A DNA stretch of 6,165 nt, taken from NCBI GenBank assembly GCA_012517025.1, contig JAAYVT010000030.1:1-6165 (forward strand). Direction: 5' to 3'. Numbering within the stretch: position 1 is the first letter of the stretch; every line of letters begins with the position of its first letter. This stretch comes from Phyllobacteriaceae bacterium. GTDB taxonomy: Bacteria; Pseudomonadota; Alphaproteobacteria; Rhizobiales; Ancalomicrobiaceae. Below the pieces are notes generated by a model. The model ran no database searches, was not told where the DNA came from, and worked only from the letters and a program-made list of their open reading frames with translations. Position numbers and translations under genes: made by a program. Positions 1 to 6,165 of the stretch are shown here, one piece after another.

Positions 1-459
1 GAAGCCTCGCGCGAGGAGACCCGCCGGATCGATCTCGCCGAGCTGGTCGGCGAGGTGACGAGCGAGTTCGAGCTCGCCGGCCACGAAGTGACGCTCGCCG
101 CCCCGTCCGCCGTCCCCTTCGAGGGTCGGCCGGTGGCGCTGAAACGGGCGCTCCGCAACGTCGTGGAGAACGCCGTCCGCTACGGCGGCGGCGCCCGGGC
201 GATCATCACCGACACGCCGGAGGCGGTCGAGATCGCGATCGAGGACGACGGTCCCGGTCTGCCGGGCGACCGGCTCGAGGAGGCGTTCCAGCCCTTCGTG
301 CGGTTGGAGCCGTCGCGCAGCCGCGAGACCGGCGGTCTCGGCCTCGGCCTGTCGATCGCCCGCGGCATCGTCCAATCGCACGGCGGCACCATCGCGCTGG
401 CCAACCGTGAGTGCGGCGGTCTGCGGGTCGAGATCCGCCTGCCGCGCCCGCGCGTGTGA
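1..459 (+). CDS. Sensor histidine kinase, C-terminal ATP-binding domain (5' truncated by window edge)
   Basis: This is the end of a two-component sensor kinase; frame 1 is open from base 1 to the TGA at 457-459, giving 152 visible residues. They hold the HATPase_c domain: the N box with N53 and N57 (NVVENAVRYG), the G1 box D83-G84-P85-G86, the F box F96 and F99, and the G2 box GLGLGLSIA at 113-120 (GLGLG at 112-116 region), then a typical short C-terminal tail after the last beta strand. The phospho-accepting histidine (DHp) helix, any membrane segments and the sensing domain lie left of the window, so the signal cannot be judged. The layout resembles EnvZ/OmpR-type kinases. A GTG at 55 is in frame but is internal, because the domain's reading frame is intact before it. 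The gene converges on pflA, so nothing shows a functional link to the fermentation genes. Its response regulator is presumably upstream, outside the window. Confidence 0.93.
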   Translation, partial: EASREETRRIDLAELVGEVTSEFELAGHEVTLAAPSAVPFEGRPVALKRALRNVVENAVRYGGGARAIITDTPEAVEIAIEDDGPGLPGDRLEEAFQPFVRLEPSRSRETGGLGLGLSIARGIVQSHGGTIALANRECGGLRVEIRLPRPRV

Positions 460-487
460 GCGGGGGGCGTGCCCGGGTCACACCGCG
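451..487. repeat. Imperfect inverted repeat spanning both convergent stop codons; possible bidirectional terminator
   Basis: GTGTGA at 454-459 and TCACAC at 478-483 are perfect reverse complements, and the stem can continue as CGC (451-453) with GCG (485-487) past a single bulged C at 484. The 18-base loop (460-477) is exactly the gap between the kinase and pflA, and it can form a further weak GGG/CCC stem. The stop codon of each gene sits in one arm. No T-run follows on either strand, so this is not a textbook intrinsic terminator; a hairpin that ends or protects both converging transcripts is an inference. Confidence 0.35.
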
Positions 488-1284
488 AGGAGACCGTGGG
501 CGCGGAAGGTCTCTCGGACCCGTTCGGCGAGTTCCGGGGTCGGCGGGGGCGTGTCGGCGAGGGTGTAGGGAATGCCCTCGGCGGCCCATTTGAACTCGCC
601 GAGTTTGTGGAAGGGCAGAATGTCGACCCGCTCGACGTTGCCGAGCTTCGCCGCGAAGGCGGCGAGCCCTTCGATCTCGTCGAATTTGTCGGTGAGCCCG
701 GGCACCAGCACGTAGCGCAGCCACACCGGCTTGCCCATCCGCGCCAGCCGCTCGGCGAAGTCGAGGGTCGGCTGCAGGGCGACGCCGGTGAGATCGCGAT
801 AGGTCTCCTCCGAGAAGGCCTTGATGTCGAGCAGCACCAGATCGACGTCGGCGAGCAGATAATCGTCGGCGTGCAGGCCGAGGAAGCCGGCGGTGTCGAG
901 CGCGGTGTGCAGGCCCATCTCCTTCGCCCCGCGCAGGATGGCGTGGGTGAAGTCGGGCTGCACCAACGGTTCGCCGCCCGAGAGCGTCAACCCGCCCTTG
1001 GCGTGGATCAGGAACTTGGCGTAACGGGCGAGATCGGCGAGCACGGCCTTCGACGAGGTCGGTTTGCCGTGGTGCATGTGCCAGGTGTCGGGGTTGTGGC
1101 AGTAGCGGCAGCGCAGCATGCAGCCGGAGAGAAACAGCACGTAGCGGATGCCGGGGCCGTCGACGGCCCCGCCGATCTCGCTCGAATGAACCCATCCTTG
1201 AATCGACGGACGCACCGCGCGCAGGCCGGAGGCCTTGCGCGCGGCGGTGTTCCATCCGCCGAGGGGGCGATCAGGAGAGGCCAT
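478..1284 (-). CDS. pflA: Pyruvate formate-lyase activating enzyme (radical SAM)
   Basis: PflA uses S-adenosylmethionine and a [4Fe-4S] cluster to abstract a hydrogen from the glycine near the C-terminus of PflB, creating the glycyl radical the lyase needs; it acts in the cytoplasm without oxygen. The cluster-binding CxxxCxxC is C55, C59 and C62, inside DGPGIRYVLFLSGC...YCHNPDTW. The SAM-contacting GGE motif follows at 103-105 (LSGGEPL), then LDTAGF at 129-134 and LLDIK at 151-155, all in the family order. The 268-residue protein aligns along the whole of E. coli PflA (246 residues, from memory) but has about 25 extra N-terminal residues. The ATG at 1284 overlaps the end of pflB by 14 bases and has no strong Shine-Dalgarno, suggesting translational coupling. 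An in-frame GTG at 1215 would give about 245 residues, close to the usual length, but also lacks a good ribosome site. Its position directly after pflB supports the name. Confidence 0.95.
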   Translation of the reverse strand: MASPDRPLGGWNTAARKASGLRAVRPSIQGWVHSSEIGGAVDGPGIRYVLFLSGCMLRCRYCHNPDTWHMHHGKPTSSKAVLADLARYAKFLIHAKGGLTLSGGEPLVQPDFTHAILRGAKEMGLHTALDTAGFLGLHADDYLLADVDLVLLDIKAFSEETYRDLTGVALQPTLDFAERLARMGKPVWLRYVLVPGLTDKFDEIEGLAAFAAKLGNVERVDILPFHKLGEFKWAAEGIPYTLADTPPPTPELAERVRETFRAHGLLAV

Positions 1285-3550
1285 GGAACGTCCGGGATAC
1301 GACGTCGAGCTGCTGCTCGCGCGTCAGTTTCACGAAGTTCACGGCGTAGCCGGACACCCGGATGGTGAGCTGCGGATATTTCTCGGGATGGTCCATCGCG
1401 TCGAGCAGCGTCTCGCGATCGAAGACGTTGACGTTGATGTGGTGGCCGCCCTGGAAGAAGTAGCCGTCGAGCAGACCGGTGAGGTTGTCGATCCGGCCGG
1501 CCTCGTCGGCGCCGAGCGCCGAGGGGACGATGGTGAAGGTGTAGGAGATGCCGTCCTGCGAATGCTGGTAGGGCAACTTCGCCACCGACGCCATCGAGGC
1601 CACCGGCCCCTTGACGTCGCGCCCGTGCATCGGGTTGGCACCCGGCGCGAAGGGCTCGCCCGCCTTGCGGCCGTCCGGCGTGTTGCCGGTCTTCTTGCCG
1701 TAGACCACGTTGGAGGTGATCGTCAGCACCGACTGGGTCGGCATGGCGTTGCGATAGGTCTTCTGCTTGCGGATGCAGTTCATGAAGGTCTCGACCAGCC
1801 ACACCGCGACGTCGTCGACCCGGTCGTCGTCGTTGCCGAAGGCCGGCCACTCGCCGGTGGTCTCGAAGTCGACGACGAGGCCGCGGGCGTCGCGGATCGG
1901 CTTCACGGTCGCGTATTTGATCGCCGACAGGCTGTCGGCCGCGACCGACAGGCCGGCGATGCCGCAGGCCATGGTGCGCAGGATGTCGCGATCGTGCAGC
2001 GCCATCTCGATCCGCTCGTAGAAGTACTTGTCGTGCATGTAGTGGATCGAATTGAGCGCGCCGACGTAGACCTTGGCGAGCCATTCCATCATCGGCACGA
2101 GCTTGGCGACGACGTCGTCGTAGTCGAGCACGTCACCGGCGACCGGCGCATAGGTCGGGCCGATCTGGTCGCCCGACTTCTCGTCGCGACCGCCGTTGAT
2201 CGCATAGAGCAGCGTCTTGGCGAGGTTGGCGCGGGCCCCGAAGAACTGCATCTGCTTGCCGATGCGCATGGCCGAGACGCAGCAGGCGATGCCGTAGTCG
2301 TCGCCCCAATAGGGCCGCATCAGGTCGTCGCTCTCGTACTGGATCGAGGAGGTCTCGATCGAGGTCTTGGCGCAATAGTCCTTGAAGCCCTGCGGCAGGC
2401 TCTCCGACCACAGAACCGTCAGATTCGGCTCCGGCGCCGGGCCGAGGGTGGTCAGCGTGTGCAGGAAGCGGAACGACGTCTTGGAGACCAGAGGCCGCCC
2501 GTCGATGCCCATGCCGCCGATCGATTCCGTCACCCAGGTGGGATCGCCCGAGAACAGCTGGTCGTAGTCCGGCGTGCGCAGGAAGCGGACGATGCGGAGC
2601 TTCATCACGAAATGGTCGATCAGCTCCTGCGCGCCGGCCTCGTCGAGGGTTCCCTCGGCGACGTCGCGCTCGACGTAGACGTCGAGGAAGCTCGATACCC
2701 GGCCGAGCGACATGGCGGCGCCGTTGGCCTCCTTGACCGCGGCGAGATAGCCGAAATAGGTCCACTGCACCGCCTCGCGGGTGTTGCTGGCGGGCTTGGA
2801 GACGTCGCAGCCGTATTTGGCGGCCATCTCGACGAGTTCTTTGAGCGCCCGGATCTGTTCGGCGATCTCCTCGCGCAGCCGCAGCACCTCTTCCGACAGC
2901 ACGTCGAGTTCGAGGCTGCGCCCTTGCGCCTTCTTGTCCTCGATCAGCCGGGCGACGCCGTAGAGGGCGACGCGGCGATAGTCGCCGATGATGCGGCCGC
3001 GGCCGTAGGCGTCCGGCAGGCCGGTGATCACGCCCGACTTGCGGCACTTCAGCGCCTCGGGGGTGTAGACGTCGAAGACGCCGTCGTTGTGGGTCTTGCG
3101 GATCTTCGGGAAGGTGGTCTCGAGACCGGGAGCGGCCGGGAAGCCGTAGGCCTCGAGCCAGTTCTTGACCATGCGCCAGCCGCCGAACGGCATGATGGCG
3201 CGCTTCAGCGGCGCGTCGGTCTGCAGGCCGACGATCTGCTCGAGCTCGCGGTCGATGTAGCCGGCGCCGTGCGCGACGATGGTGGAGACCACCGAGGCGT
3301 CGACGTCGAGGACGCCGCCCTTGGCGCGCTCGGCGGCGAGCATCTCCTTCAGCTCCGCCCACAGCTTCTCGGTGCGCGCGGTCGCCGGAGCCAGGAACGA
3401 GGCATCGCCCTCGTAGGGCGCGACGTTCTTCTGGATGAAGTCGCGCACGTCGATCTCGCGCGTCCAGGTGCCGGGGACGAAGTCCCGCCAGGGCTCCGCC
3501 GCCGGAGCGGATACGGCCGGGTCGTCGATGTCGCGGGCATGAATGTTCAT
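1271..3550 (-). CDS. pflB: Formate C-acetyltransferase (pyruvate formate-lyase)
   Basis: PflB converts pyruvate and CoA to acetyl-CoA and formate by glycyl-radical chemistry, the oxygen-sensitive alternative to pyruvate dehydrogenase in fermentation. Counting from the ATG at 3550 the protein has 759 residues, against 760 in E. coli PflB, and matches it throughout. The catalytic cysteine pair is C423-C424 (GIACCVS), followed by FFGARANLAK; the radical-bearing glycine is G734 in RVSGYAV, the same number as in E. coli. These pairs separate true PFL from the glycerol and choline glycyl-radical lyases, which have a single catalytic cysteine. The frame is open to a GTG at 3559, but GAGGTGAG at 3555-3562 is an ideal Shine-Dalgarno for the ATG at 3550 and would overlap that GTG, so the ATG is preferred. 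A small deletion of about five residues near the C-terminus (LDGYFFQGGHHINVN) is the main difference from E. coli. The next gene, pflA, overlaps its end; no focA formate channel is adjacent. Confidence 0.97.
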   Translation of the reverse strand: MNIHARDIDDPAVSAPAAEPWRDFVPGTWTREIDVRDFIQKNVAPYEGDASFLAPATARTEKLWAELKEMLAAERAKGGVLDVDASVVSTIVAHGAGYIDRELEQIVGLQTDAPLKRAIMPFGGWRMVKNWLEAYGFPAAPGLETTFPKIRKTHNDGVFDVYTPEALKCRKSGVITGLPDAYGRGRIIGDYRRVALYGVARLIEDKKAQGRSLELDVLSEEVLRLREEIAEQIRALKELVEMAAKYGCDVSKPASNTREAVQWTYFGYLAAVKEANGAAMSLGRVSSFLDVYVERDVAEGTLDEAGAQELIDHFVMKLRIVRFLRTPDYDQLFSGDPTWVTESIGGMGIDGRPLVSKTSFRFLHTLTTLGPAPEPNLTVLWSESLPQGFKDYCAKTSIETSSIQYESDDLMRPYWGDDYGIACCVSAMRIGKQMQFFGARANLAKTLLYAINGGRDEKSGDQIGPTYAPVAGDVLDYDDVVAKLVPMMEWLAKVYVGALNSIHYMHDKYFYERIEMALHDRDILRTMACGIAGLSVAADSLSAIKYATVKPIRDARGLVVDFETTGEWPAFGNDDDRVDDVAVWLVETFMNCIRKQKTYRNAMPTQSVLTITSNVVYGKKTGNTPDGRKAGEPFAPGANPMHGRDVKGPVASMASVAKLPYQHSQDGISYTFTIVPSALGADEAGRIDNLTGLLDGYFFQGGHHINVNVFDRETLLDAMDHPEKYPQLTIRVSGYAVNFVKLTREQQLDVVSRTFHGLS

Positions 3551-3554
3551 GGCT

Positions 3555-3562
3555 CTCACCTC
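3555..3562 (-). promoter_or_regulatory. Shine-Dalgarno of pflB
   Basis: On the minus strand GAGGTGAG is followed by GCC-free spacing of four to seven bases to the ATG at 3550-3548. It fixes the start of PflB there rather than at the GTG (3559-3557) that lies inside this same motif. It is the strongest ribosome site in the window. Confidence 0.8.
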
Positions 3563-3570
3563 GTTGAAGG

Positions 3571-3597
3571 CGACCCGGGAAGGAGGACTTCCCGTCG
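3571..3597 (-). promoter_or_regulatory. Hairpin in the pyk-pflB intergenic region (pflB mRNA leader)
   Basis: Reading the minus strand, GGGAAG (3593-3588) pairs with CTTCCC (3582-3577) around a five-base loop TCCTC, and the outer CGAC (3597-3594) pairs with GTCG (3574-3571) past a two-base GG bulge, giving ten pairs. It ends eight bases before the pflB Shine-Dalgarno. No U-tract follows, so it is unlikely to be a standard terminator. It could protect the 5' end of a processed pflB-pflA transcript, act as a partial barrier after pyk, or modulate translation: the loop bases CCTC (3586-3583) are complementary to GAGG of the Shine-Dalgarno. The structure is visible; the role is inference. Confidence 0.45.
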
Positions 3598-3620
3598 GCC
3601 GCCGAATGTGTCGTCGATGG

Positions 3621-3650
3621 AGATTATGATACTTTCGTCGGAAATTCCGA
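3621..3650 (-). promoter_or_regulatory. AT-rich patch with a 13-base palindrome at the pyk 3' end; possible pflB promoter/operator
   Basis: The last codons of pyk and its TAA (3626-3624) form the only obviously AT-rich stretch in the window. It holds TCGGAA-A-TTCCGA (3638-3650), a perfect palindrome around one base, and on the minus strand CATAAT (3628-3623), a fair match to a -10 box about 70 bases before the pflB start. No convincing -35 hexamer lies 17 bases upstream (ATCGGA there), and no FNR-type TTGAT-N4-ATCAA site was found. A separate pflB promoter here is plausible but weakly supported. Confidence 0.2.
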
Positions 3651-5162
3651 TCCGTGTTCCTCCGCGCCGGTCATGCGTTGGGGCATGGCCGCCGCTCGCT
3701 CCGCGCCGACCATGGCGACGCGCAGCACGTTGGTCGATCCGGTGACGCCGTCGCCGGCGGTCACCACCAGGGCGTCGCCGTCGGCGGCCAACCCTTCGCG
3801 CGCGGCGACCTCGACGGCGCCGGCGATCTTGGCGCGGAACCCGTCCGGGACCGGGGCGAACACCGAACGGACCCCGTAGGCGAGCACCAGCCGCCGCGAG
3901 ATGGCGACGGAGCGGGCGAGGCAGAGGATCGGCACTTCCGGCCGTTCCCGTGCCGCCCGGAGGGTCGTCGAACCGGAGGTGGTGTAGGTGGCGATCGCCG
4001 CCGCGCCGATGGCGCGGGCGACCTGGTTCGCCGCGGCGGTGAGTGCGTCGGAGGCGGAGGGCGCCCCCTGGGCGTCGCGTTGGGCGTCGATCATCTGACG
4101 ATAGATCGGGTCGCGCTCCACCCGTTCGGCGATGCGGTTCATGATCGCCACCGCCTCGATCTGGAAGGCGCCGGCCGCCGTCTCCGCCGACAGCATGACG
4201 GCGTCGGCACCGTCGAACACGGCGGTGGCCACGTCGGAGGCCTCGGCGCGGGTCGGGGTCGGCGCCGAGATCATCGATTCCAGCATCTGCGTCGCCACGA
4301 TCACCGGCTTGCCGGCGCGCCGTGCCTCTCGCACGATGCTCTTCTGCAGCGGCGGCACGTCCTCGGCCGGCATCTCCACGCCGAGGTCGCCGCGCGCCAC
4401 CATGATGCCGTCGACGAGATCGATGATCGTCTCCAGGTGGTCGATCGCCTGCGGCTTCTCGATCTTGGCGAGCAGCGCGGCGCGGTCGCCGATCAGCTCG
4501 CGCGCCTCCACCACGTCCTGCGGACGTTGGACGAAGGAGAGCGCGATCCAGTCGACCCCGGCATCGAGGGCGAAGGCGAGATCGGCGCGGTCCTTGGCCG
4601 TGAGCGCCGAGATCGGCAGGGCGACGCCGGGCACGTTGACGCCCTTGCGGTCGGACAGCGCGGTGCCGGCGACGACCCGCGTCTCGGCGTGATCCGTGGC
4701 GCAGGAGAGCACCTCCAGTCGCACCTTGCCGTCGTCGAGCAGCAGCTCGGCGCCCGGCACCAGCGCGGCGAAGATCTCCGGATGCGGCATGCCCACCCGA
4801 GTCTCGTCGCCCGGGGTCGGATCGAGATCGAGGCGGAACGCCTGTCCCGCCGTGAGCGCGATGCGGCCGGCGGTGAAGGTGCCGAGCCTGAGCTTTGGCC
4901 CCTGCAGGTCGGCGAGCGCGGCGATCGGGCGGCCGTGCCGGCGCTCGAGGTCGCGCAGCACGTCGAGGCGACGACGATGGTCCTCGTGACTGCCGTGGCT
5001 GAAGTTCAGCCGAAAGACGTCGACGCCCTGTCGGAACAGGGCGTCGATCACCTCCGCGTCGCCGGAGGCGGGGCCGAGCGTGGCGACGATCTTCGTCTGC
5101 CGTCTGCGGCGGATGCGCGAGGCGGCGGGAGCCGCCTCGAGGCCGTGACGCGGAGCGTTCAT
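3624..5162 (-). CDS. pyk: Pyruvate kinase, potassium-independent type by signature residues
   Basis: Pyruvate kinase transfers phosphate from phosphoenolpyruvate to ADP, giving pyruvate and ATP, the last step of glycolysis and of the Entner-Doudoroff route. In 512 residues one sees the start of the barrel TKIVATLGPAS (23-33), R51, N53 and S55 of RLNFSHG, the signature AKIEKPQAI with catalytic K233 and metal ligand E235, and D259 of ARGDLG. ATQMLESM (290-297) and the MLSAETA segment (323-329) follow, and then the C-terminal domain with a TTSGST loop (394-399) where allosteric effectors bind. Residues L86, Q87, K90 and L93 (DLQGPKLRLG) correspond to the set found in enzymes that do not need K+, where K90 replaces the Glu of muscle enzyme. 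The ends are extended by about 20 residues at the N-terminus and 20-odd at the C-terminus beyond the usual core. The ATG is one base past the gap stop codon, so the two are surely cotranscribed; pflB follows about 70 bases on, supplied with its product. Confidence 0.97.
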   Translation of the reverse strand: MNAPRHGLEAAPAASRIRRRRQTKIVATLGPASGDAEVIDALFRQGVDVFRLNFSHGSHEDHRRRLDVLRDLERRHGRPIAALADLQGPKLRLGTFTAGRIALTAGQAFRLDLDPTPGDETRVGMPHPEIFAALVPGAELLLDDGKVRLEVLSCATDHAETRVVAGTALSDRKGVNVPGVALPISALTAKDRADLAFALDAGVDWIALSFVQRPQDVVEARELIGDRAALLAKIEKPQAIDHLETIIDLVDGIMVARGDLGVEMPAEDVPPLQKSIVREARRAGKPVIVATQMLESMISAPTPTRAEASDVATAVFDGADAVMLSAETAAGAFQIEAVAIMNRIAERVERDPIYRQMIDAQRDAQGAPSASDALTAAANQVARAIGAAAIATYTTSGSTTLRAARERPEVPILCLARSVAISRRLVLAYGVRSVFAPVPDGFRAKIAGAVEVAAREGLAADGDALVVTAGDGVTGSTNVLRVAMVGAERAAAMPQRMTGAEEHGSEFPTKVS

Positions 5163-5163
5163 G

Positions 5164-6165
5164 TCAGATGAGCCTTCCCATCGCGACGGCGGTGTCGGCC
5201 ATTCGGTTGGAGAAGCCCCACTCGTTGTCGTACCAGGAGAGGACGGAGACGAGGGTGCCGTCCATGACCTTGGTCTGATCCATGTGGAAGATCGACGAGT
5301 GCGGGTCGTGGTTGAAGTCCGACGACACGTTCTTGTCCTCGGTGTAGCCGAGAATGCCGGCGAGCGGGCCGTCGGCGGCCGCCTTGATCGCGGCGTTGAT
5401 CTCGTCCTTCGAGGTGGCGCGCTTGGCGATGAACTTCAGATCCACCACCGACACGTTCGGGGTCGGCACGCGGATGGCGAAGCCGTCGAGCTTGCCCTTG
5501 AGCTCCGGCAGGACGAGGCCGACCGCCTTGGCGGCGCCGGTCGAGGTCGGGATCATGCTCAAGGCCGCCGCGCGGGCGCGGTAGAGGTCCTTGTGCATGG
5601 TGTCCAGCGTCGGCTGGTCGCCGGTGTAGGAGTGGATCGTCGTCATCATGCCCTTTTCGATGCCGATGGCGTCGTTGAGGACCTTGGCGAAGGGCGACAG
5701 GCAGTTGGTGGTGCACGAGGCGTTGGAGACGACCAGGTGATCCTTGGTCAGCTTGTCGTGGTTGACGCCGAAGACCACGGTGAGGTCGGCGCCGTCGGCC
5801 GGGGCCGAGACCAGCACGCGCTCGGCGCCGGCGGCGAGGTGCATCGAGGCCTTCTCCTTGGCGGTGAAGATGCCGGTGCACTCCATGGCGACGTCGATGC
5901 CGAGATCCTTCCACGGCAGGGTGGTGGGATCCTTGATGGCGGTGACCTTGATCGGGCCGCGACCGACGTCGATGGTGTCGCCGGCGACCGTGACCTTGCC
6001 GGGGAAGCGGCCGTGGACCGAGTCGTAGCGCATCAGGTGGGCGTTGGTCTCGACCGGGCCGAGGTCGTTGATGGCGACGACCTCGATGTCGGTGCGGCCG
6101 GATTCGACGATGGCGCGCAGGACGTTGCGACCGATGCGACCGAAACCGTTGATGGCGACGCGGAC
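5164..6165 (-). CDS. gap: Type I glyceraldehyde-3-phosphate dehydrogenase (start just beyond right window edge)
   Basis: This enzyme oxidises glyceraldehyde-3-phosphate with phosphate and NAD+ to 1,3-bisphosphoglycerate and NADH (reversible). The frame is open to the window edge, so the ATG at 6033 is internal; 333 residues are visible, beginning VRVAINGFGRIGRNV, the Rossmann glycine motif, so only about one to three codons are missing from a normal 335-residue protein. D34 (AINDLG) is the aspartate that binds the NAD ribose. The catalytic cysteine is C151 in SNASCTTNC and its partner H178 in HSYTGDQ. The substrate-binding STGAAKA and the RVPTPNVSVVDL stretch follow, and the protein ends near SWYDNEWGFSNR, as in the family. 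Positions equal to 187-188 of the Bacillus enzyme are Thr-Met (T189-M190) rather than the Leu-Pro of classic NAD enzymes, so NAD preference is likely but not proven. It heads the visible cluster, with pyk one base downstream; its promoter lies outside the window. Confidence 0.97.
   Translation of the reverse strand, partial: VRVAINGFGRIGRNVLRAIVESGRTDIEVVAINDLGPVETNAHLMRYDSVHGRFPGKVTVAGDTIDVGRGPIKVTAIKDPTTLPWKDLGIDVAMECTGIFTAKEKASMHLAAGAERVLVSAPADGADLTVVFGVNHDKLTKDHLVVSNASCTTNCLSPFAKVLNDAIGIEKGMMTTIHSYTGDQPTLDTMHKDLYRARAAALSMIPTSTGAAKAVGLVLPELKGKLDGFAIRVPTPNVSVVDLKFIAKRATSKDEINAAIKAAADGPLAGILGYTEDKNVSSDFNHDPHSSIFHMDQTKVMDGTLVSVLSWYDNEWGFSNRMADTAVAMGRLI
5173..5178 (-). promoter_or_regulatory. 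Shine-Dalgarno of pyk, inside the end of gap
   Basis: GGAAGG on the minus strand lies ten bases before the pyk ATG (5162) and encodes the Gly-Arg just before the C-terminus of Gap. Together with the one-base gap between the gap TGA (5166-5164) and the pyk ATG it indicates translational coupling, and it supports the long N-terminal start of Pyk. Confidence 0.6.

Noticed and set aside
206..1255. A 349-codon minus-strand open frame across pflA and the histidine kinase
   Set aside because: Arg/Pro/Ala-rich low-complexity translation, offset by a frame from pflA and running through the convergent intergenic gap into a gene on the other strand.
1271..3559. GTG at 3559 as the start of PflB
   Set aside because: The GTG sits within the Shine-Dalgarno GAGGTGAG that is correctly spaced for the ATG at 3550; the ATG start also places the radical glycine at 734 as in E. 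coli.
3551..3623. A rho-independent terminator after pyk
   Set aside because: The hairpin at 3571-3597 has no following U-tract and is close to the pflB ribosome site, so a leader element fits better than a terminator.
3551..3660. An FNR/Anr box upstream of pflB, expected for an anaerobic gene
   Set aside because: No TTGAT-N4-ATCAA-like sequence could be found in the intergenic region or the end of pyk.
1235..3745. An 836-codon open frame on the plus strand, longer than the pflB gene it lies opposite
   Set aside because: It is antisense to pflB with no recognisable domain, and is rich in Arg, Asp, His, Val and Gly, as expected from the complement of high-GC codons. The pflB frame has full-length homology and its catalytic residues.
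3654..5171. A 505-codon open frame on the plus strand opposite pyk
   Set aside because: Same pattern of a GC-driven shadow: biased composition, no motif, and exactly mirrors the extent of pyk, whose catalytic residues are all present.

Overview
The window is strongly GC-rich, with codon third positions almost all G or C. It looks like chromosomal DNA of an alphaproteobacterium, possibly near the Hyphomicrobiales. I infer this from base composition and from the style of the glyceraldehyde-3-phosphate dehydrogenase and pyruvate kinase proteins; I could not run a search, so the placement is tentative.

Layout: (1) bases 1-459, plus strand, carry the C-terminal catalytic part of a sensor histidine kinase whose start lies to the left of the window. 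(2) From 478 to the right edge everything is on the minus strand, read right to left as gap (glyceraldehyde-3-phosphate dehydrogenase; only the first couple of codons missing), pyk (pyruvate kinase), pflB (pyruvate formate-lyase) and pflA (its radical-SAM activating enzyme). gap and pyk are one base apart, pflB and pflA overlap by 14 bases, and pyk and pflB are separated by about 70 bases holding a hairpin and a clear Shine-Dalgarno sequence. The kinase and pflA converge with only 18 bases between their stop codons.

The minus-strand genes form a short metabolic line: Gap oxidises glyceraldehyde-3-phosphate and makes NADH, pyruvate kinase makes ATP and pyruvate, and PflB, switched on by PflA, splits pyruvate with CoA into acetyl-CoA and formate without making further NADH. 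This suggests an anaerobic or micro-oxic fermentative module. The steps between Gap and pyruvate kinase (pgk, gpm, eno), a formate channel (focA) and the acetate-forming enzymes are not in this window.

No RNA genes, mobile elements, CRISPR arrays or phage genes were seen, and no clearly new biological system. The points worth a second look are the cluster arrangement itself, the residues that mark the pyruvate kinase as the potassium-independent type, the structured pflB leader, and an inverted repeat that contains both converging stop codons.
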